DNA of 46,370 nucleotides from Enterocloster lavalensis (GTDB taxonomy: Bacteria; Bacillota; Clostridia; Lachnospirales; Lachnospiraceae). The position numbers and the translations under genes were made by a program. Location of the stretch: positions 1 to 46,370 of the forward strand of contig NZ_CABJCG010000020.1 of the NCBI RefSeq assembly GCF_902364025.1. The letters are read 5' to 3'. The notes beneath the pieces are model-generated. The model was not told where the DNA came from, ran no database searches, and was given only the letters and a program-made list of their open reading frames with translations. Below are positions 37,044-44,654 of this stretch, piece after piece; positions within the stretch are counted from its first letter, which is position 1, and each line of letters begins with the position of its first letter.

Positions 37044-37072
37044 TTGTTTTTTTCTTCAATATGTTCTATGAT
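37044..37072 (+). promoter_or_regulatory. Candidate promoter of the dCMP deaminase gene
   Basis: TTGTTT (37044-37049), a 17-bp spacer and TATGAT (37067-37072) lie about 90 bp before the deaminase start. The -35 match is weak. Confidence 0.4.
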
Positions 37073-37160
37073 AAAAGGAAACAGTTCCGGCGGCGGGCCG
37101 GTGAGGCACGGATCTGCCGGGAGAGAATGCTTGAATTTATGGATTGAGGAGGAGAAGAAA

Positions 37161-37655
37161 ATGACAGGAAAACGCACGGATTATATTACGTGGGACGAGT
37201 ATTTTATGGGGGTGGCCATCCTGGCCGGGAAGCGGTCCAAGGATCCCAGCACCCAGGTGGGGGCCTGTATTGTGAGCCAGGACAATAAGATCCTGTCCAT
37301 GGGATACAACGGATTCCCCAAGGGCTGTTCCGACGACGAATTTCCCTGGGAAAGGGAGAACGAGGCGGACGACCCCTACAACGCGAAGTATTTTTATTCC
37401 ACCCACAGCGAGTTGAACGCGATTCTCAACTACCGGGGCGGAAGCCTGGAGGGAAGCAAGCTTTATGTAACCCTGTTCCCCTGCAACGAGTGCGCCAAGG
37501 CGATTATCCAGGCCGGAATCAAGACCATTGTGTACGGGCAGGACAAGTATGCGGACACTCCCGCGGTGCGGGCTTCCAAACGGATGCTGAACGCGGCGGG
37601 CGTGCGCTATTACCAGTATCAGTCCACCGGTCGCAAGATCGAGATTGAGGTGTAA
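37161..37655 (+). CDS. dCMP deaminase family protein (ComEB-like)
   Basis: A 164-residue zinc deaminase that probably converts dCMP to dUMP for thymidylate synthesis. Zinc ligands and catalytic Glu are visible as His82-Ser-Glu84 (HSELNAI) and Cys108-x-x-Cys111 (PCNEC). The order and spacing match the family, although the usual HAE is HSE. The start at 37161 follows GAGGAGGAG; the open frame reaches further 5' without a suitable site. A second Cys/Asp-rich loop (GYNGFPKGCSDDEFPW) is typical of dCMP deaminases. The radical SAM gene follows four bases after the stop. Confidence 0.92.
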   Translation: MTGKRTDYITWDEYFMGVAILAGKRSKDPSTQVGACIVSQDNKILSMGYNGFPKGCSDDEFPWERENEADDPYNAKYFYSTHSELNAILNYRGGSLEGSKLYVTLFPCNECAKAIIQAGIKTIVYGQDKYADTPAVRASKRMLNAAGVRYYQYQSTGRKIEIEV

Positions 37656-37659
37656 TCCC

Positions 37660-39450
37660 ATGAAATTTCTTTTGGCGGCGGTGAACGCCAAATATATTCA
37701 CTCCAACCTGGGGATTTACAGCCTCAAAGCCTGTGCGGACGCCCGTATGGCCGGGGGGCCGGTGGAGATCGAGTTGGCGGAGTATACCATCAACCATCAG
37801 CCGGAGCAGGTGCTCCAGGACATTTACCGCCGCAGGCCGGAGGCAGTGGGATTTTCCTGTTACATCTGGAATATCTCCTTTATCCGGGAGCTGATCGCCG
37901 ACTTAGCCCTGGTGCTGCCTCAAACGGAGATTTGGCTGGGCGGCCCGGAGGTTTCTTTTGAATGCGAAATGCTGCTGCATTCCCTGCCCGCGGTTCGGGG
38001 CGTGATGAAAGGGGAGGGGGAGGAGACGTTTTGCAGGCTGGCGGCGGCCTATGGGGAGGCTGAGAGGCTGGGAGCGCTGTTGCAGGCGGAGAGTGGGATC
38101 CCAGGCCCGTCGGACGCCGATCTTGCCGCCATCCCCAACCTGGCCTTCCGGCGACGCGACGGCGGCATTTTCCAGACGCCGGGCGGGCCGCCGTCGGACA
38201 TGGGTTCATTTCCATTTTCTTACAAACAACTGGGACTAGAGAATCTGGAGCACCGGATCATCTACTATGAGAGCAGCAGAGGCTGCCCTTTTTCCTGCTC
38301 CTACTGTCTGTCCTCCGTGGACAAGGCGCTGCGTTTCCGGCCCATTTCCCTGGTAAAGCAGGAGCTGGACTGGTTTCTGGAGCGAAAGGTGCCCCAGGTG
38401 AAATTTGTGGACCGCACCTTTAACTGTAAGAAAAGCCACGCTCTCGCCATATGGAGGCATATCCAGGAGCATGACAACGGTGTGACCAATTTCCATTTTG
38501 AGATTGCCGCCGACCTGCTGGACGAGGAGGAGATGGAGTTGCTGGAGAAGATGCGCCCCGGTCTGGTGCAGCTGGAGATCGGCGTACAGTCCACCAACCC
38601 GCAAACGCTGCGGGAGATCCGCCGCCGCACGGATATCGGGGAGATTCACCGGATTACGGCGCGTATCAACAGCTGGCACAAAATCCACCAACACCTGGAT
38701 CTGATCGCGGGGCTGCCCTGGGAGGGAATCGAGTCGTTCCGAACGTCCTTCAACGAGGTGTACGGCATGGAGCCGGAGCAGCTGCAGCTGGGATTTTTGA
38801 AGGTGCTTAAAGGGTCTCATATGGCGGAGATGGCGGAATCCTACGGCCTGGTGTATTCCCGCCGCCCGCCCTACGAGGTTTTGTCCACCAGATGGATTTC
38901 CTACGAGGAGCTGTTGGAGCTCAAGGGCGTGGAGGAGATGGTGGAGATCCATTATAACAGCCGTCAGTTTGTCCACACACTTGCGCTGCTGCAGGAAGAG
39001 TTTTCCACACCCTACGACATGTTTCTGCACATGGCCCGATTTTACCGGGAACAGGGGGATGCGGGGCTTAACCACAGCCGCGCCGCCCGCTATGAGATTC
39101 TGTGGAAAATGATCGGTTCCCTCACCGTGGACTGTGGACGAAGGGAGATTTACCGGGATGCGCTGGTTTTCGACCTGTATCTGCGGGAAAACGCCAAAAG
39201 CCGGCCGGAATTTGCACGGGACCAGAATCCCTTTAAAGAGCGGATACGGGAATTTTACCGGGTGGAAGCGCAGGAACCCAGGTATCTTTCGGGATATCAG
39301 GGCTGCGACGGCCGCCAGCTTCAGCGGATGACCCACCTGGAGGGCATGGGAGACGGGACGCTGGTGCTCTTCGACTACCGGGACCGGGATCCCCTGGATT
39401 ATAATGCCAGAACCTGGCGTCTGGATTTGGACGGAGCGGTAAAACGGTGA
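37660..39450 (+). CDS. B12-binding domain radical SAM protein (DUF4080 type)
   Basis: A 596-residue protein with an N-terminal cobalamin-binding-like Rossmann domain (about 1-140), then a radical SAM core with Cys209, Cys213 and Cys216 (RGCPFSCSYC) binding a [4Fe-4S] cluster. The C-terminal part (about 400-590) resembles DUF4080. Such enzymes often methylate or modify unreactive carbons or tRNA bases, but this subgroup has no assigned reaction to my knowledge. The cobalamin domain lacks an obvious DxHxxG motif, so B12 use is not certain. GAGGTG precedes the ATG, which is coupled to the deaminase gene. Confidence 0.88.
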   Translation: MKFLLAAVNAKYIHSNLGIYSLKACADARMAGGPVEIELAEYTINHQPEQVLQDIYRRRPEAVGFSCYIWNISFIRELIADLALVLPQTEIWLGGPEVSFECEMLLHSLPAVRGVMKGEGEETFCRLAAAYGEAERLGALLQAESGIPGPSDADLAAIPNLAFRRRDGGIFQTPGGPPSDMGSFPFSYKQLGLENLEHRIIYYESSRGCPFSCSYCLSSVDKALRFRPISLVKQELDWFLERKVPQVKFVDRTFNCKKSHALAIWRHIQEHDNGVTNFHFEIAADLLDEEEMELLEKMRPGLVQLEIGVQSTNPQTLREIRRRTDIGEIHRITARINSWHKIHQHLDLIAGLPWEGIESFRTSFNEVYGMEPEQLQLGFLKVLKGSHMAEMAESYGLVYSRRPPYEVLSTRWISYEELLELKGVEEMVEIHYNSRQFVHTLALLQEEFSTPYDMFLHMARFYREQGDAGLNHSRAARYEILWKMIGSLTVDCGRREIYRDALVFDLYLRENAKSRPEFARDQNPFKERIREFYRVEAQEPRYLSGYQGCDGRQLQRMTHLEGMGDGTLVLFDYRDRDPLDYNARTWRLDLDGAVKR

Positions 39451-39480
39451 AAGAGACCGTGAAAAGGTTCGCATAAAAGG

Positions 39481-39544
39481 TTGACATAAAGTCGAAAATG
39501 TGCTAAATAATAGAAGCCTATAACTGCGAAAAACCGTTATAGGC
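39481..39544 (+). promoter_or_regulatory. Promoter of nth with a 9-bp inverted repeat at the start point
   Basis: A perfect TTGACA (39481-39486) is followed, at 19 bp, by AATAAT (39506-39511). GCCTATAAC (39516-39524) and GTTATAGGC (39536-39544) form a perfect inverted repeat across the predicted transcription start. It could be an operator or a 5' stabilising hairpin. Confidence 0.55.
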
Positions 39545-39581
39545 GCGGAATGAACACACAGAGAAAGGAATATAGACCGGA

Positions 39582-40241
39582 ATGGCAAGACGAGAGACAA
39601 AAGCGCAGCAGGCGGAGCGGATCCGGAAGATACTGGCGGCATTGGACCGGGAGTACGGCACGGAATACCGCTGTTATTTGAATCATGAGACTCCATGGCA
39701 GCTGTTGATCGCCGTGATTATGAGCGCCCAGTGCACGGACGCCCGGGTCAACATTGTCACCGCCGATCTGTTCCGCAAATACGACACCCTGGAGAAGTTT
39801 GCGAATGCCGATTTGAAGGAGCTGGAGCAGGATATTCACTCCACGGGCTTTTACCATATGAAGGCCAAAAACATTATCGCCTGCTGCCGGGACCTGGTGG
39901 ACAAACACGGTGGCGAGGTGCCGCGGACCATTGAGGAGCTGACGGCACTGGCCGGTGTGGGCCGCAAGACCGCCAATGTGATCCGCGGAAATATCTACAA
40001 CGAACCCAGCATCGTGGTGGACACCCACGTAAAGCGGATCTCCCGCAAGCTGGGCCTGACCAAGTCCGAGGACCCGGTTAAAATTGAGCAGGATCTGATG
40101 AAGGCGCTGCCAAGGGATCACTGGATTCTCTGGAATATCCACATTATTACCCTGGGCCGCAGTATCTGCATCGCCCGACGCCCCAAGTGTGGGGAGTGCT
40201 TCCTGCGGGAGTTTTGTCCGGGGCGGGAGGACGAGGGGTAA
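39582..40241 (+). CDS. nth: Endonuclease III (DNA glycosylase/AP lyase)
   Basis: A 219-residue base-excision repair enzyme that removes oxidised pyrimidines and nicks abasic sites. The helix-hairpin-helix LAGVGRKTANVI carries the catalytic Lys129, and VVDTHVKR carries the catalytic Asp147. The C-terminal [4Fe-4S] loop has Cys196, Cys203, Cys206 and Cys212 in the standard C-x6-C-x2-C-x5-C spacing. The length is normal. An AAAGGA site lies about twelve bases upstream, somewhat far. It has its own promoter and ends before a bidirectional terminator. Confidence 0.96.
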   Translation: MARRETKAQQAERIRKILAALDREYGTEYRCYLNHETPWQLLIAVIMSAQCTDARVNIVTADLFRKYDTLEKFANADLKELEQDIHSTGFYHMKAKNIIACCRDLVDKHGGEVPRTIEELTALAGVGRKTANVIRGNIYNEPSIVVDTHVKRISRKLGLTKSEDPVKIEQDLMKALPRDHWILWNIHIITLGRSICIARRPKCGECFLREFCPGREDEG

Positions 40242-40249
40242 AATGCCTG

Positions 40250-40290
40250 TTCAATAAAACGTCCGTCGGCTGCAACAGCGGCCCATTGCA
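40250..40290. repeat. Diverged copy of the 40-bp hairpin repeat
   Basis: This 41-bp stretch matches the repeat unit at 35621-35780 in order: TTCA, GGCTGC, a changed loop (AACA instead of GCCA), GCGGCCCATT and CA. The two stem arms are unchanged while the loop differs, which suggests that the hairpin is conserved. A weaker third match follows the terminator at 40357-40395. Confidence 0.65.
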
Positions 40291-40296
40291 TTCAAT

Positions 40297-40355
40297 AAAA
40301 AGACAGAGGTACAGCCTGATCGCCGGACGGTGATCCGCAGTACCTCTGTCTTTTT
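40297..40355. terminator. Bidirectional terminator between nth and the rpiR gene
   Basis: A perfect 16-bp inverted repeat (40297-40312 and 40340-40355) starts with five A and ends with five T, so it works on both strands. The 27-nt loop contains a further ATCGCC/GGTGAT stem. Confidence 0.95.
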
Positions 40356-40390
40356 GTTCAACGCGATAGGCTGCAGCCTGCACCCCATTC

Positions 40391-41248
40391 CTACAACATC
40401 TTCTCCGCAATCGCCTGTGAGGTTTTTTGTTTATTGATCTCCGCGTCGCCGTTCATGCGCCGGAACAGCTCGGCGTAGAGAATGTCCACCATGTACATCT
40501 GGGAGGCGATGGCCGAGATGGAGCCGCCCTGCATGGGGCCTTCTCTGGCTCCGCACTGGAGCAGGATATCCGCGTAGGGCGCCGCCGGAGTCTTTAAAAA
40601 GCTGGTGATAAACACCGTGGTTCCGCCGGACTCCCGGACAGACTTGGCGATCTGGATGCAGTCCTTGGTCATGCCGGAGTTGCAGAAGATAATGGCCAGA
40701 TCCCCGGGGCGCAGCAGCGTGGCGGAGGTCAGCTGCATGTGCGCATCGCTGGTGAAGGAGATATTGGGCATAAGCCGCAGGAACTTGTTCTGCATCTCCA
40801 GCGAGGTGATGGCGGAACCTCCGAAGCCGTATAAGTAAATCTGATTGGCGGAAATGATCTGGTCCACCGTCCGGCTCACGGCCTCAAAGTTTAAGTAATT
40901 GTAAGCGTGGTTCAGCGCAGCCGTGTATACGGACAGGATTTTCTGGGAAATTTCCCGGATGTCCCTGGAGTCCGCCACGTCCACATTGGCGTTGATGTCC
41001 AGCATCTCGCGGGAGTGGGTACTGAGTGCCAGCGACAGCTTGAAATCCTGATAACCGCCCAGCTTCAGGGAACGGCAGAAACGGAATACGGTGGTGTCGC
41101 CCACTCCGCAGCGCTCCGCCAGATCGCTGATGGTCAGATCCAGAACCTCTTGGGGGTTTTCGAGCACAAAATCAGCCACTTTTTTTTCCAGTTTGGTGAA
41201 ATGGCTGTAGGACGAGAGGATTTTGTCAATCAGGTTGACGTCCGCCAT
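40391..41248 (-). CDS. MurR/RpiR family transcriptional regulator
   Basis: A 285-residue regulator with an N-terminal RpiR helix-turn-helix (about 1-77, DLAERCGVGDTTVFRFCRSL). A SIS domain (about 120-260) binds phosphosugars, with YGFGGSAITS and FCNSGMTKDCIQIAKSVRESG typical of the sugar-phosphate pocket. GGAGGT precedes the ATG. It lies 30 bases downstream of nanE on the same strand and probably responds to an amino-sugar phosphate. It would be expected to control both nanE and the divergent transporter. Confidence 0.93.
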   Translation of the reverse strand: MADVNLIDKILSSYSHFTKLEKKVADFVLENPQEVLDLTISDLAERCGVGDTTVFRFCRSLKLGGYQDFKLSLALSTHSREMLDINANVDVADSRDIREISQKILSVYTAALNHAYNYLNFEAVSRTVDQIISANQIYLYGFGGSAITSLEMQNKFLRLMPNISFTSDAHMQLTSATLLRPGDLAIIFCNSGMTKDCIQIAKSVRESGGTTVFITSFLKTPAAPYADILLQCGAREGPMQGGSISAIASQMYMVDILYAELFRRMNGDAEINKQKTSQAIAEKML

Positions 41249-41278
41249 AGAGTACCTCCAAAAATATGTATGTCATGT

Positions 41279-41965
41279 CTACGATTCGATGGCCTGCACA
41301 AAGCGCTTGGTGATTTCCAGAGGTCTTGTGATAGCGCCTCCGATCACAGCCGCGTGTATTCCATCCATAGAGAGTATATCATGGAGCTGCTGCGGCGTCC
41401 AGATACCGCCCTCGGCAATCACGGGAATTCCCATGGTCTGCCCCAGACGGGCGATCAGATCCATGTCCGGTATCTCCATTCCGGCCGTCTCCCGGGTATA
41501 TCCGCGCAGGGTAGTTCCCACGATGTCAAATCCCATGTCCCTGGCCGCGGCCGCGTCCTCGTAGGTGGAGCAGTCCGCCATGAAGAGCTGGCCGGGATAT
41601 TTCCTGCGGATCGCGGCAAACAGTTCCGGCAGGGAAACACCGTCCGGCCGGGGCCGGCTGGTGGCGTCCAGGGCGATCACCTCGGTGCCGCAGGAGACCA
41701 GCGCATCCACTTCGCGTTCCGTGGGAGTGATGAAAACCGGGCAGTCCCCGTACACGTGCTTGATAATGCCGATCACCGGCAGATCCACGGTCTCCTTAAT
41801 GGCCGTTATATCCTCCACCGTGTTTGCGCGGATTCCGGCCGCGCCTCCCAACATGGCCGCGTAGGCCATCCGGGACATAATATAGGAGCTGTGGAGCGGT
41901 TCCTGCTCCAAAGCCTGGCAGGATACAATCAGCTTTTTGTGAACCTGCTCAAGAAAGTTACTCAT
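41279..41965 (-). CDS. nanE: N-acylglucosamine-6-phosphate 2-epimerase
   Basis: A 228-residue TIM-barrel enzyme that converts N-acetylmannosamine-6-phosphate to N-acetylglucosamine-6-phosphate in sialic acid and ManNAc use. Catalytic residues are visible as Lys69 (GIIKH) and a Glu in VIAEGGIWTP. The ALDATSRPRPDG segment is diagnostic. GGAGGTG precedes the ATG. NanA (lyase) and NanK (kinase) genes are not in the window, so the source of ManNAc-6-P is open. The divergent transporter could supply it directly. Confidence 0.95.
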   Translation of the reverse strand: MSNFLEQVHKKLIVSCQALEQEPLHSSYIMSRMAYAAMLGGAAGIRANTVEDITAIKETVDLPVIGIIKHVYGDCPVFITPTEREVDALVSCGTEVIALDATSRPRPDGVSLPELFAAIRRKYPGQLFMADCSTYEDAAAARDMGFDIVGTTLRGYTRETAGMEIPDMDLIARLGQTMGIPVIAEGGIWTPQQLHDILSMDGIHAAVIGGAITRPLEITKRFVQAIES

Positions 41966-42048
41966 TTATTAGCACCTCCGAATTGAAATGATAAAATGTC
42001 GCATACGGGAAATGTATGGAAACCGACCAGGTCAGAGCCGCTGCCCTT

Positions 42049-42077
42049 ATTATAAATTAACCAAAGAAAAAACACAA
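42049..42077 (-). promoter_or_regulatory. Promoter of the nanE-rpiR unit
   Basis: On the minus strand TTGTGT (42072-42077), a 17-bp spacer and a perfect TATAAT (42049-42054) predict a start near 42042 and a leader of about 77 nt. The AT-rich gap 41966-42260 also holds the divergent promoter and an inverted repeat. Confidence 0.6.
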
Positions 42078-42113
42078 GAATAAAAGAAAAATTTATTTTT
42101 ATATCCGATTTAG

Positions 42114-42146
42114 ACATGAAATAAAAAATATTTTCGCTTTTCATGT
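42114..42146. promoter_or_regulatory. Inverted repeat, candidate RpiR operator
   Basis: ACATGAAA (42114-42121) and TTTCATGT (42139-42146) form a perfect 8-bp inverted repeat with a 17-bp centre. It touches the -35 box of the divergent transporter promoter. A repressor here could block that promoter. Confidence 0.45.
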
Positions 42147-42174
42147 TGATTTTGCATAATCGGTATGCTAATAT
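42146..42174 (+). promoter_or_regulatory. Promoter of the AfuABC/ferric-type ABC transporter operon
   Basis: TTGATT (42146-42151), a 17-bp spacer and TAATAT (42169-42174) give a start near 42181 and a leader of about 80 nt before the binding-protein gene. Confidence 0.5.
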
Positions 42175-42260
42175 AAAAGCACGGGAAAGGTATGGCTGTG
42201 TTTTATCAAACAGAGCTGAACATAGTCAACTATGATAATCAAAAGGAGGAGTTATCAGTT

Positions 42261-43370
42261 ATGAGGAAACGTTATTTAGCAGGGGTATTGGCAGCGGTTA
42301 TGGCAATGGGGCTTACAGCATGCGGCGGCGGAAGCACGCCCACCACGGCGGAGACGAAGGCGGAAGCGAAAACTGAGGCAAAGGCGGAGTCCGCTGGGGA
42401 GCAGTCCGGTGAGGAGAGCAAGGAGGAAGCCAAGACCACTGGCGGAAAGCTGGTTGTGTATTCCCCCAACTCCGAAGGAATCATGAACAATGTAATTCCC
42501 GGCTTTGAGGAGAAATACGGCATCGAGGTGGAAGTGATTTCCGCGGGAGCCGGAGAACTGATCAAGCGCCTGAGTTCCGAGGCAAACGATCCCTACGCGG
42601 ATATCGACTTCGGCGGCGTAAACTATGCCATTTACAAACAGAACCCGGATCTGTTCGAGGAGTATGTGTCTCCCAACGATAAGAACCTTCCGGAGGAATT
42701 CCAGAACACAACAGGTTTCTACACGAACTACACCATCAACGGCAGCTGCCTGCTGGTGAACAAGGACCTGATCGGAGATATCAAGATTGAGAGCTACGAA
42801 GACCTGCTGAACCCGGAGTTAAAGGGTAAGATCGCCACCTGCGACCCCGCCACCTCCTCCAGCGCATTTGCGCAGCTGACCAATATTCTGCTGGCCAAGG
42901 GCGGATACGACAGCGACGAGGCCTGGAATTTTGTGGGCAAGCTGATCGAGCAGTGGGACGGCAAGGTGCTGTCCGGTTCCAGCGCCGTGTACAAGGGCGT
43001 TGCGGACGGCGAGTATACCGTGGGTCTGACCTACGAGGATCCCTGCGCAACCCTGGTTGCGGACGGAGCGCCGGTTGAGATCGTATTCCCCAGCGAGGGC
43101 GCCGTATACCTGCCCAGCGGAGCCGCGATCATCAAGGGCGCCAAGAACATGGACAACGCCAAGCTGTTCATCGATTACCTGATTTCCGATGAAGTACAGC
43201 AGCAGTTCGGCGACAACTTAACCATCCGCCCCATTATCGCCTCCATTCCCAGCAAGACCCTTACGCCCATCGGCGAGATCCATACCATCACCGAGGACAT
43301 CGCGTACATCGCGGAGCACAAGAACGAGATTGTGGAGCGCTACAAAGACTTATTTGCAAGCCTGCAGTAA
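42261..43370 (+). CDS. ABC transporter substrate-binding lipoprotein (Fe3+/AfuA/PhnS-type fold)
   Basis: A 369-residue lipoprotein: signal peptide with lipobox LTAC and Cys21, an Ala/Glu/Lys-rich linker, then an SBP type-2 domain starting KLVVYSPNSEGIMNN. The family is usually named iron(III)-binding, but no adjacent Tyr-Tyr pair of the ferric site is present. The region GLTYEDPCATLVADGAP replaces it. Relatives bind phosphorylated sugars (AfuA) or phosphonates. With nanE and rpiR divergent, a sugar phosphate is the better guess. The start at 42261 follows AAGGAGG at eleven bases. Confidence 0.9.
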   Translation: MRKRYLAGVLAAVMAMGLTACGGGSTPTTAETKAEAKTEAKAESAGEQSGEESKEEAKTTGGKLVVYSPNSEGIMNNVIPGFEEKYGIEVEVISAGAGELIKRLSSEANDPYADIDFGGVNYAIYKQNPDLFEEYVSPNDKNLPEEFQNTTGFYTNYTINGSCLLVNKDLIGDIKIESYEDLLNPELKGKIATCDPATSSSAFAQLTNILLAKGGYDSDEAWNFVGKLIEQWDGKVLSGSSAVYKGVADGEYTVGLTYEDPCATLVADGAPVEIVFPSEGAVYLPSGAAIIKGAKNMDNAKLFIDYLISDEVQQQFGDNLTIRPIIASIPSKTLTPIGEIHTITEDIAYIAEHKNEIVERYKDLFASLQ

Positions 43371-43399
43371 GGTAAACGGCAGAATAAGGTTCATCCGGA

Positions 43400-43482
43400 C
43401 CGCGCACTAACCGCGCGGCCTCAAAAAACGTGGAAAAGCAGGCACAATCCCACCGCCGCCGGCGTTTATCCGGGATTGTGCC
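43400..43482 (+). promoter_or_regulatory. Two intercistronic stem-loops after the binding-protein gene
   Basis: CCGCGC/GCGCGG (43400-43405, 43413-43418) is followed by a perfect 11-bp stem GGCACAATCCC/GGGATTGTGCC (43441-43451, 43472-43482). Neither has a T-run, so they are probably mRNA stabilisers that favour the binding protein over the ATPase and permease. Confidence 0.6.
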
Positions 43483-43538
43483 GGTAACTGCCTGGGTTTC
43501 GGACAGTTGCCAATCAAGGCCTCTGGAGGAGATATAAC

Positions 43539-44654
43539 ATGAGTGTTGCAATCAAGATCAGCCACGCAGTCAAAAAATACGGTAACAACACGGTGATTCC
43601 GGATCTGTCGCTGGACATTCGGGAGGGCGAGTTTTTTACCCTCCTGGGCCCCTCCGGGTGCGGAAAAACCACACTTCTGCGAATGATCGCCGGCTTTAAC
43701 AGTATTGAAGGCGGGGATTTTTATTTTAATGAGAAACGGATCAACGACGTGGAGCCGAACAAGCGCAATATCGGCATGGTATTTCAGAACTACGCCATTT
43801 TCCCCCATCTGACCGTGCGCCAGAACGTGGGCTTCGGCCTGAAAAACCGCAAGTGCAGCAAGGAGGAGATGGAGAGCCGGACCGACGAGTACCTGAAGCT
43901 CATGCAGATCGAGGAGTACAAGGACCGCCTGCCGGAGCGTCTTTCAGGAGGACAGCAGCAGCGTGTGGCCCTGGCCCGGGCGCTGGTGATCCATCCGGAC
44001 GTGCTGCTCATGGATGAGCCCCTCTCCAACCTGGACGCCAAGCTGCGGGTGGAGATGCGCTCCGCCATCAAGGACATCCAGAACCAGGTGGGCATCACCA
44101 CGGTTTACGTGACCCACGACCAGGAGGAGGCCATGGCCGTTTCCGACCGCATCGCCGTGTTCGACCACGGTGTGATCCAGCAGATCGGAACGCCCCAGCA
44201 GCTGTACCAGAGGCCGAAGAACCTGTTCACGGCCACCTTCATCGGGCGCACCAATATCGTGGAGGGCACGCTGACCGTCGGGGAAAATGGAACCGGCAGC
44301 CTGGTGCTGGCCCGGACCTGCGGCGCGGACATCACCGGCCTCAAGGGGCTTGGAAAAGGCACATACCCTGTGAAGGTTTCCGTCCGCCCGGAGGAGTTTG
44401 TCATCCATGAGTCGGGGAAAGCCGGGGCGGTGGAGGCCGTGGTGGAGAGCAGCATTTTCCTGGGGCTGAACACCCATTACAATGTGCGCCTTGCAACGGG
44501 CGAGCGCGTGGACATTATTCAGGAGTCCACCATCGACCACATTATCAAGCCGCAGACAAAAATTTCTCTGACCGTGAAGCAGGAGAAGATCAATATTCTC
44601 TCCGAGGACGGCAGCCGCAATTACTTAGTGGGAGTGGAGGACGATGAAGAGTAA
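43539..44654 (+). CDS. ABC transporter ATP-binding protein (FbpC/PotA/AfuC type)
   Basis: A 371-residue ATPase. LGPSGCGKTTLLRMIAGF is the Walker A region, LSGGQQQRVALARAL the signature, VLLMDEPLSNLDAKLR the Walker B and D-loop, and VTHDQEEAM the H-loop. A C-terminal TOBE-like regulatory domain (about 285-365) follows. GGAGGAG precedes the ATG. It overlaps the permease gene by eleven bases, so both are translated together. It energises the importer of the upstream lipoprotein. Confidence 0.94.
   Translation: MSVAIKISHAVKKYGNNTVIPDLSLDIREGEFFTLLGPSGCGKTTLLRMIAGFNSIEGGDFYFNEKRINDVEPNKRNIGMVFQNYAIFPHLTVRQNVGFGLKNRKCSKEEMESRTDEYLKLMQIEEYKDRLPERLSGGQQQRVALARALVIHPDVLLMDEPLSNLDAKLRVEMRSAIKDIQNQVGITTVYVTHDQEEAMAVSDRIAVFDHGVIQQIGTPQQLYQRPKNLFTATFIGRTNIVEGTLTVGENGTGSLVLARTCGADITGLKGLGKGTYPVKVSVRPEEFVIHESGKAGAVEAVVESSIFLGLNTHYNVRLATGERVDIIQESTIDHIIKPQTKISLTVKQEKINILSEDGSRNYLVGVEDDEE

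Noticed and set aside
39550..39680. A short frame starting at the ATG at 39550, overlapping the nth start
   Set aside because: It is out of frame with nth, has no ribosome binding site, and its sequence is explained by the nth leader.
42261..43370. A firm call as ferric iron-binding protein
   Set aside because: The fold fits but the adjacent tyrosines of the ferric site are missing and the gene context is amino-sugar phosphate metabolism.
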